64,000 nt of DNA from Dipteris shenzhenensis (taxonomy: Eukaryota > Polypodiophyta > Polypodiopsida > Gleicheniales), in NCBI GenBank assembly GCA_047967505.1, contig CM106541.1. One strand, given 5' to 3'. This document shows, piece by piece, positions 10,574 to 22,699 of this stretch. Within the stretch, counting starts at the first letter, position 1, and every line of letters starts with the position of its first letter. The notes under the pieces were generated by a model. That model did not search any database and was not told where the DNA came from. It saw only the letters and a program-made list of their open reading frames with translations. The translations under genes were made by a program, and so were the position numbers.

Positions 10574-11528
10574 TGTACGACTAATCTATGTTCTCCAGGT
10601 CCTCACTCCCTTCCACGCTCCCTTCTGCGCTCCCTTCTACGCCTCCTTCCTCCTCTTCCTCATCATCTTGTGCACGGGCCTGTAAACAAGGGACAACATA
10701 TATCAATGTATGAAAAATCAAATCTTTACTTATAATTTTGGCATTATTTAATTACTTTCAAATACCTGGGGGGGCGCTCCAGTAGCTCGGGTATACTGCT
10801 CCTCAGTAATCAACCCGTCATCATAGAAGTGCCTCCATGTATCTCCTCTGCGACGGTGGCAGTGGCAAGCTGTCTCCACAGAAGTAGGGTATCTGCCCAC
10901 GATCTCAAGCTGCATGACGACACAACACACTTTGCGGAGGGATTAATACAAAGAAACAACCTCCTAATAAACTAGATAAGCAATATAATTTGAGATCGAT
11001 ACTTACAAATCGGGCCTCCCATGATTCAACACCCCCTGCTCCAAAATGCGCACTTCCATATTCCTCCATCTGGATCCTCCGTGCCTCCACGTGCTACAGA
11101 CTAGGATCCTCCCTCGCTGACTTCATTGCCTTCTTCCACTCACGCTTGTGAGCGGTGTGGGGTGGGCCCCTTGGTGGTTGAGCTGCCTCAAGCCTGGCAA
11201 GCTCCGCTAGTGCCTGCCTCTTAAGCGAAGATGTTTTATTGCTAAGTATCGTAACAATCTTTGACTTGGCCCATTTATCTGTGAACTGGCGATTGGGGGA
11301 GTTAGGATACCTAGAGCGAACAGTAGCGAGGGTCTCATCAGCCAACCTCTTTGGGTGGTCTTTGTAGTGGATAAAGCAATCTCTATAATTGTTAGCAATT
11401 ACAGAGCGCATGAAGGCCATGATGTCCTTCCACCGCGCATCCATCAAGATGCCTCCTGTCTGAGTGATGTCATAATAAATCATACCATCACCCAGAGGCA
11501 CGTCTAAATCATATGAATCATCACCCAT
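10574..11528 (-). pseudogene. CACTA-associated ORF B, copy 2
   Basis: The core exon (11094-11528) is open for 144 codons: DLDVPLGDGMIYYDITQTGG, NNYRDCFIHYKDHPKRLA, FTDKWAKSKIV and a Lys/Arg-rich tail HKREWKKAMKSAREDPSL. A TAG follows where the copy near 53960 has CAG (Gln); then HVEARRIQMEEYG and GGVESWEARF lead into a splice donor. The next exon (about 10770-10905) has HRRRGDTWRHFYDDGLITEE and ends CCCCCCAG before GTATTTG. The last exon (10574-10683) is acidic and ends DLENID-stop. Apart from the Gln-to-stop change it is nearly intact. At 11520-11530 it abuts transposase copy B, a rearranged junction. Function unknown; an accessory transposition protein is the likeliest role. Confidence 0.6.
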
Positions 11529-12914
11529 ATTGGTCCCACCTCAAGATCAATCATCTGCTTAATCCCATGCATATCTTCAAGAATGTGGCATCTACCATTT
11601 GGGAGCATTTGAATGGGACACGAGATTCGGCAGGCATAAGGGAGGATCTACGTACCACAGGGAGGATGCGTGAAGCTTGGCCTCAAGAGAGACCAAATGG
11701 GCATGTTTTTTTACCTCATGCACTGTGGATGTTATCAAAGCTAGAGATGGCGACGGTGAAGCGCGCTATTACTACAATTCGTACTCCCACTGGATGCATG
11801 AGGTGTTTGAAGGGAGCCTTTACAAAGAGCAAGAAAAGAGGTGTAGAGCAATTATATGGCTTGAAATCTCATGATTGGCACAAGATGCTCCAAGTAAGTA
11901 TTTTATGTGCATAATATCTTTTTCCTTTCAAATTTGTGAGTGAATAGCTATAAGCAACTAATCAACCACCTCCTCGCAGGTTCAGTTCATACTACTTACT
12001 AGCATTTCACATAGTGCATCGAAGGATGTGAAAGATTGTATTTACAAGATGGGTGAGCTTGTGAGGTGTTTGAAGGGAGCCTTTACAAAGAGTAAGAAAA
12101 GAGGTGTAGAGCAATTATATGGCTTGAAATCTCATGATTGGCACAAGATGCTCCAAATAAGTATTTTATGTGCATAATATCTTTTTCCTTTCAAATTTGT
12201 GAGTGAATAGCTATAAGCAACTAATCAACCACCTCCTCGCGGGTTCAGTTCATACTACTTACTAGCATTTTACATAGTGCATCGAAGGATGTGAAAGATT
12301 GTATTTACAAGATGGGTGAGCTTGTGAGGTATGTGAGCTCAAAGGAAATAGATCGCACCATGCTTGAGATGCTTGAGTTATGTCAGTGGAGGCGGTTTGT
12401 TTAGTGGAGGAGACATTTCCACGTTCTATTCTCACAAGCCAACTACATCTCATAGTGCATTTGGTGGATGAGATTGCTATATGTGGTACTATACATGCAC
12501 GATGGTTGTTCTTCCTGGAGTGCTTCATGAAGACCTTGAAGGGATTCGTGAGACAAAATGCAAGACCCGAAGGTAGCATGGCCGAGCGTTGGTTGGTACA
12601 AGAGTCACTTGTATATATTTCTGCGTTTCTTGTTGATGTGGATAGCTCTCTCCCACGACTATGAAGAGATGATGAAGACCTAAGGATGACCTCTATTGTG
12701 CCTCAAGGGAAAGGACACAACAAAGTAATAGACACGGAGTTGCAAAATCGTATCAACCTCTTTTGCGTGCTTAATAGTGATGTGATGAAAAGATGGGTGA
12801 CAAGATACGAGGATGCAAAGGCAAGAAGACAAGAAGAAAGGACCCTCTTTCAGACACACCACGGATCTCGTGTGCCATACCCTCAGTATCTAAGAGCACT
12901 TCCAAAGGATATTG
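11523..12914 (+). pseudogene. CACTA transposase, truncated copy B
   Basis: Matches copy A from its position near 7771 (CCCATATTGGTCCCACCTC) to about 8970 (TTCCAAAGGATATT). It lacks the N-terminal third of Transposase_21, the DUF4216 block and the C-terminus. It retains NPMHIFKNVASTIW, LKSHDWHKMLQ, LHLIVHLVDEIAIC and MKTLKGFVRQNARPEGS; the DUF4218-type block lacks the stop codons seen in copy A. Homology ends abruptly at 12914, where glycosyltransferase sequence begins. Confidence 0.85.
11801..12326. repeat. 263-bp tandem duplication in transposase copy B
   Basis: AGGTGTTTGAAGGGAGCC begins at 11801 and again at 12064, and the two units (11801-12063, 12064-12326) are nearly identical across an exon end and the following intron. 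The junction is at CTTGTGAGGT, which occurs naturally at both ends of the unit and could have mediated slippage or unequal exchange. Very low divergence suggests a recent event. Confidence 0.85.
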
Positions 12915-12939
12915 GAGCTCAGAGCATCTTTCCCGGCGC

Positions 12940-13504
12940 GGCCACGCGGATCGAAATACACAACAAAAGAAAATTAAAGCTTCATAGCATGCGAGTAGTC
13001 CCCAGCGCCTTGGAAAGAATCAACGAATAATTACAACTTTTACCACTGAGAAACTTGAAACTCCCTTGAATTGCGTGCAAGACCGATGCATGACTGGTTG
13101 CACAGAAGGTAAGGAACATGACGCTAATGTTAGCGCCGCAGGGCGCCAGGAAGTCGGAGATGAGAAATGTTACAGGTGGATCCTGGAGCATCAGACTCTT
13201 GGTCATATACTCAATGCCTCTTTCGAGCTTCATGTAACCTTGAGCGCTGCGGAACGGTCGTTCTTTTCGGAACGAAGGGAGGCCAACGCAAGCGGATATC
13301 TAGATTTCCTGCACCTACATTGGGTGAGGATGCTTCTGCACGCGAGCTGATCAAACGTGAGTGCATCTGCTCTGTGTTAAGAAAAGTGATGACGAAACCA
13401 TTGGCCGCGAGCTGCCGGGAAAACTCCATAAGAGGACGTATGTGGCTCTGAATAGAGAAAGACAATACGAAAGCGTGGGGGGTGTGCTTGCGTGTGGATG
13501 CCAT
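12940..13504 (-). pseudogene. UDP-glycosyltransferase (family 1) N-terminal fragment
   Basis: From ATG at 13502-13504 the minus strand encodes a short leader, then PHAFVLSFSIQSHIRPLMEF, LAANGFVITFLNTE and QMHSRL. This is the plant UGT N-terminus: a first beta strand, then the SHIxP motif with the presumed catalytic histidine, then the second strand ending in NTE. After LDIR the frame shifts; a second segment (12982-13233) reads YMKLERGIEYM and DPPVTFLISDFLAP, matching the PPVTCVISD region of UGTs. The C-terminal half with the PSPG sugar-nucleotide box is absent, because CACTA sequence begins at 12914. UGTs glycosylate small molecules such as flavonoids and hormones in the cytosol. The fragment is more GC-rich than its surroundings. 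It is either a host gene cut by the transposon or a fragment captured by it. Confidence 0.75.
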
Positions 13505-13669
13505 GTAGTGTGTGATGAAGATGGAATCCTGAGTGTGACCTCTGTTGTTTAAAGATGGGAGAGCAAGTCGGCGGAAGATCGCAACTTCGCTGATCACATG
13601 AAGAGGCCTTTAAGAATGAAAAGGGTAGAGGGGTTCGTGAGTTGTGAGCTACACGGTTGAGCAAGGATG

Positions 13670-13678
13670 CTATATATG
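13670..13678 (-). promoter_or_regulatory. Possible TATA box of the UGT fragment
   Basis: CATATATAGC on the minus strand, about 170 bp upstream of the UGT ATG. Position and sequence fit a plant core promoter with a 5' UTR of about 130-140 nt. It is not supported by anything else. Confidence 0.35.
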
Positions 13679-14700
13679 AGGGGCTACAATGAGGGTCGTG
13701 GGGAAGGGATGGTGGGATGAGCAGAAGGAAGAGAGGGGGCATGTGAGGCAACAAGGGGAGGGGACAAGCACTTATGAGAAAGGTTGGAGATGGAGCATAG
13801 ATGCAAGAGGATGGGCTGTGAGGGAGCTGTCTCAACAGAGGGACTCAAGCCACATAGATGGAGGGAGGCACTAGGAGGATGTTGGCTCGGGAGGGAGAAC
13901 CACAACTTACAAGGCTTGCATTTTGTAACCAATTCTCCCTTCATCCCACATGCACAACATGGGAGAGGGTATCTTCTTTGAGCCCCATTTTTCACAAAAG
14001 TCAAGATGCTGTATTCAAAGTGGAGTGGATGACTCAAAGTCCTTGGCCCTCCCCTAAACTCTAGTGCCCATCCAAATCCTAGAATTATTGACCATTTTGA
14101 GTTTATTTCCTCATAGCAAAAGCAATTGATTCTACAAAAGGGCACAATTTATGTAATGCAATTTTCAAGAGGGACCAAACATCTATACTGAAGTTTTCAT
14201 AGTTAACTATACATAACTATCGTCTTCAAAACACATGCTGTAGTCAAATCCATATATCTGAGAGTAACCATCAACTTTATTTTATGTTTTGTGTACCCAC
14301 TTGAATTTAATAGGCATCCACCCATGATGGAGATTAGTTGGAATCCAAGAGTCTTTAGAAAAGCAACAGTCCCCCTCTAACTAATATTTGGATTCTAACT
14401 AATATTTGGAGCAAACAACACTCCCCCTCTAACTAATCATCCAAGAGTTAAATTCTACAAACAACAAGAGAGAATATATCATGGGAGTCAACTCTAGCTA
14501 TCTAAGAGTAACCTCTGGCAATAATATGAGATTTGTATTTGTGAAAAGAACTATCAAGTTTATTTTTTGTTTTGTACACCCACTTGCATTTAATAGGCAT
14601 CCACTCCATGAGGGATATTAGTTAGAATCCAAATGTCTTTGGAAAAAAAGTGAGTCATATTTTTCTTGCATTGCATCTTGCCACTACTCCTTTTGGGGAG
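13679..14700. other. UGT upstream region and spacer (no gene recognised)
   Basis: 13690-13860 is purine-rich on the plus strand. 14300-14660 contains a loose direct repeat around CACTTGAATTTAATAGGCATCCACCC and CTCCCCCTCTAACTAAT. Minus-strand frames of up to 153 codons (13684-14145) lie opposite the purine-rich tract and show no recognisable domain. Confidence 0.4.
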
Positions 14701-14739
14701 AGGGTAGAGCTTGTTGATAGATGATCTATGATAGACACA

Positions 14740-15960
14740 TATCATTCATTTCAATATCATTCCATCAAATGCAAAAGCTCCATTCTCAAAATTGATGGGA
14801 AGTTCAACAACATTCCCATGCCTAGAATGATTTAGGTCACAATTGGGTTCATCGGGTTCTATATGAGAATGTTCAATAAGATTAAAATGAAGAGAGTCAT
14901 TCAAACAAAAAGGAAAGTTTGCTAAAATACTTTTGATTGTCAAATACATTAGCAATCCCCAATACCCTCCCATTGATTGTTTGTCAAAAGTTACACCATG
15001 ACTAATTATTGCTTTCATTGTTTGTCAAAGATTACACCACAACTAATTATTTCTTTTTGCAATAACTTTCTTTAAACTTGGACTAGGACCATATTTGTAA
15101 CCTTTGATGTTCGTGAGATATCCAATGAAAATAAATTCATGTTCAAGGAAATCAATCTTTGTTCATATCTCCTTGGGAATATAAATATAGTTAATACATG
15201 CAAAAACATGTAAGTGAGAAATAGAAGGACTTTATACCTATCTAGGTTATAATTGGAGTATTACTAAATTGCTAGATGTATACATTTGAACTTAAACTGT
15301 AGTCGCTTTTCCCTAAAGGATATTTGAAAGATCAACATGTAATGAGGAGGAATCATTCTGTGAATTTTGGACTTAGGGCCTCTTGGCTTAGGCCCTTAAC
15401 ATTTGTGATTATCAAACCATCCAATGGGATTAGCTCCTTTTACAACAACCTTTTTCAACGCATACTTCGTGGTTTTTTGGCCAAGAAGAGATATTACACC
15501 CAAAAAGTCACATCGATATTTACATTGATAGTACGTATTGTTATCTGTTGGATTAGCATTGATAAGTCTATCATAAAAGCCTCTGTAAAAAACACATAGC
15601 ATTGAAAAAATCATCAATAGTCATCCTTGCTAACCTTCCAAAATTCAAATCAAATTGAAATGTTTTCACATTGCAACATATATTAGATTAATTTTGTTCT
15701 CCACTTCTTAATAAATTGAAGCGTCACTAGAATAGTCATTGTGAGATTGATGCTCATCCTTTAGCTCCAAATCTTGCACATCTTCAGCATGTAAATCGAG
15801 GTCTCCCAAATCAGTCACCTTGAGAAACCTTCGGGAGCTCAAACTATGTTCACTTTCCAAAACTTTGGTAGAAGGGGTACTGGTAGTTGTATCTTCCAAC
15901 CCATCTATTTCTTGCTCTTCCATTACATTCTCTGCATCTTCCACATCTTGAAATACTTAT
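14740..15960 (-). pseudogene. Heavily decayed Ty1/copia-like remnant
   Basis: Reading the minus strand at about 15330-15060 across several frame changes gives CINYIYIPKE, TKIDFLEHEFIFIGYL and IKGYKYGPSPS. This fits the end of a copia integrase, where plant elements have a VHVPKE, TKLDPK, FLGY, KGY order. A separate minus-strand frame at 15708-15944 encodes an acidic Ser/Thr-rich peptide that I cannot assign. There are many stops, and LTRs or primer sites are not visible. Confidence 0.4.
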
Positions 15961-16739
15961 TAGTTTCTAGTGCAACTTGAATGACAAAACACCATAGGTT
16001 GTACACTAAATCGGGTTCAAATAACACCTAAAGCAAAACTCCATGATATGTTCATACAATCTTTGATATTGAAGTTCAACACCAAATGATATTTATACAA
16101 GCAATGCTTACTTGTTCAGAGTGTGTGGGTAGCATAGTACTACATCCCCACAAAGCCATTGGAAGTACATACTATAGAAGCAATGTTGTGTCAGTCAAAT
16201 TCAAACAAGAGGTAAAAAAAGGATCGATCTGAAGTGAAAGCAATGTTACCTAAAGTATTCCAAAGAAAATAAAGTCACCCTTTAAGTTATGCATGTATCC
16301 GGTTGGGATTTTCATATATGTGATAATGCTCTTCACCCAGTTCTTCTCTGCTATTGTCAAAACCCATGGTGCCTTTCCTAAAAGCACCTTGTCATCACGG
16401 TTTTCTCTTGGTTCTCTTGGCCGAGAGGCTTTATAATTTTCATCACATTCACGTCAGCTCATGCCTTTGGGGTGTCTAACTCCAATCATATATTTCCACA
16501 AACTTTAAGACACATTTTTTAATATTTGCATTGGGTCCAATAGATATGTGCCTCTATGTTGCCTCTACTAAGGAAGAGTACTAAATATGGAGAGACATTG
16601 CATACCAGGCAGAGGTACAATGGATTTCTAGATCATGCCAAAGTTGCTCCCAATCTTAGGACATCATGACTGGAGGAATAGGAGCTAAGTCTGGACACCC
16701 AAAAGATTAATCCACATGATATAGATGATCCATAGGAAG

Positions 16740-17450
16740 AAACTGCTAGTGCTTCTCATATACCACCTTGTTTAGATCTTTTGAGTGCCAACTGCACAAA
16801 CTATCTCGACAATTTGGACATGCAAAGTATCCAGACACTTGGAGACCTAAGAATGCAAGGACACAAGTTACATCTTGTAGAAGTGAAAGACCACTAGGGC
16901 AAAGAGCATCAACAGAAGTTACATCTTGCATTTTGATAGGTAGAAGAGAATTGAGAGGAATAAAAATTTGGCAATCATGCAACCCAAGATAATCATGCAT
17001 GATCCATATTAGAATGCCTTTCACTCAAAAATGACGTTGACTCAAAGGCTTTAAAATGTCATAAAGGTGCATGCCATTGCATAATATTTGCAACTCGTCC
17101 ACCAAAGGGGCTAGATACACATCCATGTTTTTCACCTTATGCTTGCCCGGAACATTATGAGTGCCAACATCAAATGCCCTTTCTTTAGGGTCTTCCAAGG
17201 AGGAATATTGTATATTATGACTACTATTGGCCATGTGGACTAATGTCCAAAGGGATTAACATCATCCATAGCGAGCCAAAGATGCAAATGATGAGGCTCA
17301 AGCCAAACTTTGGCCACCTCTTTTCTACATGCCTCCAAGCCTTTACATCCACAAGGATTGTCAATATTCCATCCGTCGAGCAGTTGCCAGAATGCTTCAG
17401 TTATTGATCCACAACAAAACAAGTGCACGCAGTGTGTTAGGATCAGCATG
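16740..17450 (-). pseudogene. Divergent CACTA transposase remnant
   Basis: On the minus strand from 17450 downwards: HHLHLWLAMDDVNPFGH, then a PPWKTLKKGHLMLAL-like stretch in another frame, GKHKVKNMDVYLAPLVDELQ (17100-17160), and VSGYFACPNCRDSLCSWHSK with a Cys pair (16790-16830). These correspond in order to the GMDGVNPFG to CxxC part of Transposase_21 in copy A. Sequence similarity to copies A-C is low, so it is a different CACTA family. Frameshifts and stops are frequent. Confidence 0.65.
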
Positions 17451-17682
17451 TGTCATAGTACCCTTCTCAAAATCTTATCTCCTTGTGTGTCTTATTGATA
17501 TCAAGATGCACCACATTGTGGATGGCTTAGAGAGTGTTCATATGTTTCTCTGGAAAGGATGCAATCATTGGGACATGCATGAATCGACTTGTAATCCATT
17601 CCTAATGATGCCAACATCTTCTTTGCATGCAAAGTCATTGTTATTACAATTTGATTTTTGGCTCAATGCTAATCTGAGCCTG

Positions 17683-18041
17683 TGAATTAGATGGTCCCTC
17701 ATGCACAATCATTATTATTATCATCTGATTCTGATTGAATGCTTGGGGGGGTCACTCATCATATGTAACCCTATCACGTGAGTTCAACAGAAGGATTTTT
17801 TTTATTTCTAAAATTTACAGAAATAAATATACATAAGGGACTATTTAAAATAGTTTTGAATAAAATTTACAGATTTGTATAGAAAAGGGGTACATTTTAT
17901 TAATGAAGTTTTTTACAGATAAGGGACTTTAAATATAGGCCTTGAACGCACGTGATATAGAGGGTTTATACATAGTGACCCCCCTGAGATTGAATGCTAA
18001 TCTAAATCTATGAATTAGATGGTCCCTCATGCACAATCATT
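17683..18041. repeat. Local 75-bp tandem repeat split by a MITE
   Basis: TGAATTAGATGGTCCCTCAT and the following GCACAATCATT occur at about 17683 and again at about 18012. Removing the 247-bp MITE and one 8-bp duplication leaves a repeat spacing of about 75 bp, so MITE copy B entered a pre-existing tandem pair. Confidence 0.65.
17742..17988 (+). mobile_element. MITE family 1, copy B (247 bp)
   Basis: Starts CTTGGGGGGGTCACT and ends AGTGACCCCCCTGAG. The flanking direct repeat ATTGAATG at 17734-17741 and 17989-17996 is a perfect 8-bp target duplication. The interior matches copies A and C closely. Confidence 0.9.
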
Positions 18042-19800
18042 GTCACTAAAACAAGCTCAGTAGTTATTTGGGATTAGTATACTGTTTGGGATTTATTGAT
18101 TGGGATTTACTAAAACAAGTGCCATGGTTGTTTGGGATTTACTAAAGGCCATATTTTGTGGGGGTTGCAGTTATCCTAAACCAACAAAAATGCATTTTGT
18201 TGCCAGTGCATATCTCATCTAGCCAATGCCTACCTCCTCTAGCCTTAACTATCATACAAATAACCTATCATATTCATAAATGTAATGTGTGGGGAATCTG
18301 TACACAAGTCTTCAAAAGTGGCAAAGATCTTAGTGGATTACATCGTTGAGCATGTTAAGATGGCTTGATTTGACACATTAGAATATGTGAACAATAACAG
18401 CTTGGATAGCAAGAGAGCAAACTAATTTTACAACCCGATAGGTCTTGAGTGAAGGAACAGTAGTGGAACAGTGATGGAAAGCCACACAGGTAGCAATGAC
18501 ATTTTTCATGCCGCTTGTGTTGAACTTGATAAAGCCGTTTCGCAAGGGGTCCCTCGACAACCCAAGATTATTGTAGATGAGATTGATCACTTGGAGGAGG
18601 AACATAGAGTTCCCAAGAGTGTCATTCACAAGGTGGTCATATGGTAGGAGGAACTATGGGAAGGCCTTCAATACTATAAGAAATACTATAAGAACCCACA
18701 GTTTGTGAAGTATGTTGCTGAAGGCTCCCACTGTGCAAAGTGTTGAGACCTTGTCTTGGAATCCTTGTATAAATATAAAGTCCTTCAAAGATCTGAGACT
18801 TGATCTCTTGGAATCTTGGATATATATTACCCGATACTTTTTTAGGAGCTGACCATCCCTCTAATACAGTCAGCTTTTCATTAATAGAACTTGAGTTAGG
18901 TAGTAAATTTTCTTCTTTGAAAAAACAAAAGAATAGTACAAATTGTCTTTGTATTTATCTATCCTTAGATATGATGGTGGTCTCTTTTCAAAATGTAGAA
19001 GAAAAAAATTTGGTTGTATACTACCCGAGTATATAACTTTAGGGGCTGACTATACATTTGGCTTTTCTACATAACTTCACTTTTAAAGTACAATAATTCA
19101 CCATTTATCCATCCTTGGATATGACTGCTTCACTCAGTTGGACTTCATAATTTGAAAATGTTGCATTTAGTTGGATCCGAAGGTTTTATTTTCTTATGAT
19201 TGCTTACTCAGTTGGACTTTATCATTTGAAAATGTTTCCCTAAGTTGGACTTTATAATTTGATGAACATTCCAATAGTATAGTACGATTCTATAGCTTGC
19301 AATTCATTTAGGATTTGTTGAGGTGGCTAAATTCTGATAATAGATAAAGAGAACCAGCCTAAAGGGAACTCTTTTAGTATACCACTTTCCAACAATACGA
19401 TCCATTTTAGGATAGCAAGGCACTAGTGCTAGATAAGTGGTCAGGATAAGTGTTCATGAGCGTAGTGGTTAGTTGCACACTAGGATATTAATTGCCACCA
19501 ATGCGGTGGTTTGCTTCTATTATTACAAGATCAATGGCATGAAATTTATTCATTTAGGATTTGTGGTCACGGCCTGTGAAATTTGACAATAATTAAATAG
19601 AACCAGCCTAAAGGGGATGCCATAAACAAATGCATTTTCTAATATTTTAGCAGCCCAGTGGTGGTTAAAATCTTACAATAGTTACAGAGAACGAGTCTCT
19701 AGGGTACCACAAGAGAATTTTGGGATATCATAAGAGACTTTTGATATCCAACAAGGAGCATTTTGGGATACCATAAGAGATCTTTTAGGGTACCACAATA
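18042..19800. other. AT-rich spacer (no gene recognised)
   Basis: I find no domain, terminus or array here. There are short local repeats such as GTTTGGGATTTAC (about 18070-18140) and TTGGACTTTATCATTTGAAAATG (about 19140-19260). From 19690 there are repeated phrases built on GGGATACCATAAGAGA that lead into the satellite below. Confidence 0.5.
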
Positions 19801-19814
19801 GACTTTTTCAGATA

Positions 19815-21393
19815 CCATAAGGTTCATGAAAAGATCGTTCCCCATAGGAGACTTGGTCGTTCAAGCAAGGCACCTCAAAGTGTGTTTTTTGACCAGGCAA
19901 CTTGTGCATGATGGGTGGTGAAATAAATAACATAATGCATCCCTGACCATGCAAACCATATAAGATGGACATGATACTTTGCACATGCATTCAAGTAGTT
20001 GAAATGTATGTGAGTGAAAAGTATCATTCCCATCAAAGACTTACAAGTTTGAATAATGCACCCAAAAGCGTGTTTTTTCCCCTTATGCATGATGGGTGGT
20101 GAAAAACATGGTATGATGTGTTACCAACCATGCAAACCATATTTTATGGTCACCATACTTTTTATGAGACTCAGTCTTAGAATAGGTGATATGGAGATGT
20201 GTGAAAAATAATATTCTCATTAAAGACTTTCATGTTAAAATAAGCAACCCTAAATCATGTTATTTGACCATTGTGCATGACAAGTGGTGAAAAACATGGT
20301 ATAATATGTCCTCAGCTTTGTAAACCATATTTGATGGGCACGACAATTTTCATAGGCCTTAAGGTATTTGACATGGAGGCACGTGAAAAGTGTCATGCTT
20401 ATTAAATATTTTTATGTTAAAATAAGGCACTCCGAAGCGTGTTTTTTATTCTTGTGCATAATGAGTAGGAAAAAATGGTTTAATGCATCCTTGACCATGG
20501 AAATGATATTCAATGGGCATGATATTTTGCATTATATTTAAAGTGGGTGAAATTTCTTGGTAGGTAAAAAGTATAATGTCCATCAGAGGCTTGCATGCTC
20601 GAATATTGTACCCTGAAGCTTATTTTTTTATCCTTGTGCATGATGGGTGGTGGAAAACATGGTATAATATATCCCCTGACCATGAAAACCATATTCAATG
20701 GGCATGAAATTTTGTACAATCCTTAAGTTTAATGACATGGAGGTGCATGCAAAGTATCATGCCCATCAAAGGCTTGCATGTTTAGATAAGGCAACCTAAA
20801 GAATATCTTGTGGTGAAAAACATGGTGTAATGCATCCTCGACCATCCAAACCATATTGAGTGGAAAAAATACCTTTAAAGTGTCTTAATGTGGGTGCAAT
20901 TGAGATATTTCAAAGTATTGTGACCATCGGCAAAACGCGTGCTTAAGGCACCCTGACTCGTGTTTTTTTATTGTTGTGTAAATGAATCCTAAAATCATAG
21001 TGTAATGCATCCCAAACGATGCAAACCATATATGATGGACAAGATACTATGCATGGACCTTAAAGTAGATGAAATGGAGTCATGTTTACAGTATTGTGTC
21101 CATCAGAGACTTTCATCTTCCAATAAGTGACCTCAAAGTTGACCCTTGTGCATGATACTTGGTATAAAATATGGTATTGTCCCCTACCATATCTGATTGG
21201 CATGATAATTTGTACACAAATTAGGGTAGGTGATATGGAGGCACGTGCAAAGTATCATGTCCATGATAGACACATTTAAATAAGCCACATCGAAGCATGT
21301 TTTTCTACTCTCGTGCGTGATGGCTTGTGGAAAACATGGTATAATGCATCTTTGACCATAAAGACCATATCGAATGGCCATGATACTTTTCAC
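19815..21393. repeat. Degenerate satellite, about 180-bp monomers, about 9 copies
   Basis: A phrase like GTGCATGATGGGTGGTGAAA, followed by ACATGGTATAATGCATCC, GACCATGCAAACCATAT, ATGGGCATGATACTTTGCAC and ATGGAGGCATGTGAAAAGTA, recurs at about 19907, 20085, 20273, 20455, 20635, 20812, 20975, 21150 and 21313. The spacing is 163-188 bp. Monomers are strongly diverged from one another, so the array is old and not being homogenised. The length is close to one nucleosome repeat, common in plant satellites. Confidence 0.8.
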
Positions 21394-21641
21394 CTTAGGG
21401 GGTGCACTACTAAGAAATCCTATGTACTATGTGCATTCAAAGGGTATTAAAAGCCCCTCAACTAAAATTTCTCCCATAATAGAGACACTTCTCTTTAATT
21501 TACTTATGAATAAAGTAATTTTTTTCAAATTTTGAATTAAAAAACCCCTCCTGTTTAACAAAATTTTCTAAAAAGTTGGATTAAAATACCCTCCTTTTGA
21601 ATGCACGAGGTACACTAAATTTTTTTAAGTGAACCCCACTA
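21394..21641 (+). mobile_element. MITE family 2, copy A (248 bp)
   Basis: Starts CTTAGGGGGTGCACT and ends AGTGAACCCCACTA. Long imperfect inverted repeats extend inward through GTGCATTCAAAGGG on the left and its complement on the right. It is flanked by a perfect 9-bp direct repeat ACTTTTCAC at 21385-21393 and 21642-21650, of which 8 bp may be the true duplication. It has no coding capacity and lies at the end of the satellite array. Its GGGG-rich terminus and length resemble MITE family 1. Confidence 0.8.
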
Positions 21642-21650
21642 ACTTTTCAC

Positions 21651-22690
21651 GGGGCTTTAAGGTGGGTGCAAATGAGATGCGTGAAAGTATATATACATAC
21701 ATCAAATACTCACACGTTCAATTTAACGTACCTTGGGGTACTCTGAGTTCTACAATTTACTTTGGATGGTATGTTGGGGCAATCTGACTCTATAAGATAC
21801 TTTGAAAGTTACAATCAGGTACATTGAAGAGGCACCGAGAGCTAATTTGTAGGTTGCCACATGAGGCTTTTTGGATGCTATAAGAGAGCCTTTGGGATAC
21901 CATAATGGAATTTTTAGGATACCAGGCACTACGAAAAGTATATAATGTGTCTAGTCACACAACCCATACAAAAAGTATGCAGAAAAGAGGAATCAATACA
22001 CAATGTATTCAAATCCATGAAATGCATAGTAATCAAGAGACACTTGGTCCCAAGGATATACAATGTATCTAGTTGCAACCGCTGATGACTAAGGGGTTGT
22101 GATCACTTGTGCCCCTTGGGATCCATGCTAACCCCACAGGTTGTTAATGCATTAACACATGTCACTCATGGTGGACTGTGAAAGTCCACTCTGACAACTA
22201 CACCTACTGGAAGTTAGATTAGTGTGGTTCAAATAGTGCATAACAATCATTTTAGGCTAAGCCAGGCAAAGAACCCATGCAAGTAGACATCCTTTGAATC
22301 CATAGACCACAGTTGATCCATCCCAAATAATAAAGTATGTTCATTCAATCTGGAAGCAAATAAGAAAGTACATTCATTTGATGATGGCATCATGATCCAC
22401 GCTCTTTGGTGCCTAGACATTCACTGCAACCACTCCACTCATTAGCTTGTCATGTAGGCCTAACCTTTGGGCTTCTTCTTCTTCATCATCTCTCAGTGAC
22501 ACATTTGTTGCATGCTCGAAGAAACACCATTGGTCTCGCTCGGTTCTGCACCAATAGAAACCCGCACCCCTACTCGTTGAGCAATTGGGGGTCAACGTTT
22601 GCATGGGTGTATCCAATCACAGATTTATTTTTAGGGCCATGATGCAATGCACTCCTAGGTGAATATTTGGATTTACTGCAGACCTGCACT
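21651..22690. other. Spacer without recognisable gene
   Basis: Unique-looking AT-rich DNA. A loose repeat of GGGATACCATAA and GGATACCA phrases (21880-21930) echoes 19690-19810. The frames at 22406-22642 on both strands have no recognisable domain. Confidence 0.4.
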
Positions 22691-22699
22691 CTTGCTGCA

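Noticed and set aside
13377-14145. Minus-strand ORFs of 152-153 codons upstream of the UGT fragment
   Set aside because: Overlap the UGT start and promoter in another frame; composition reflects the complement of a purine-rich tract.
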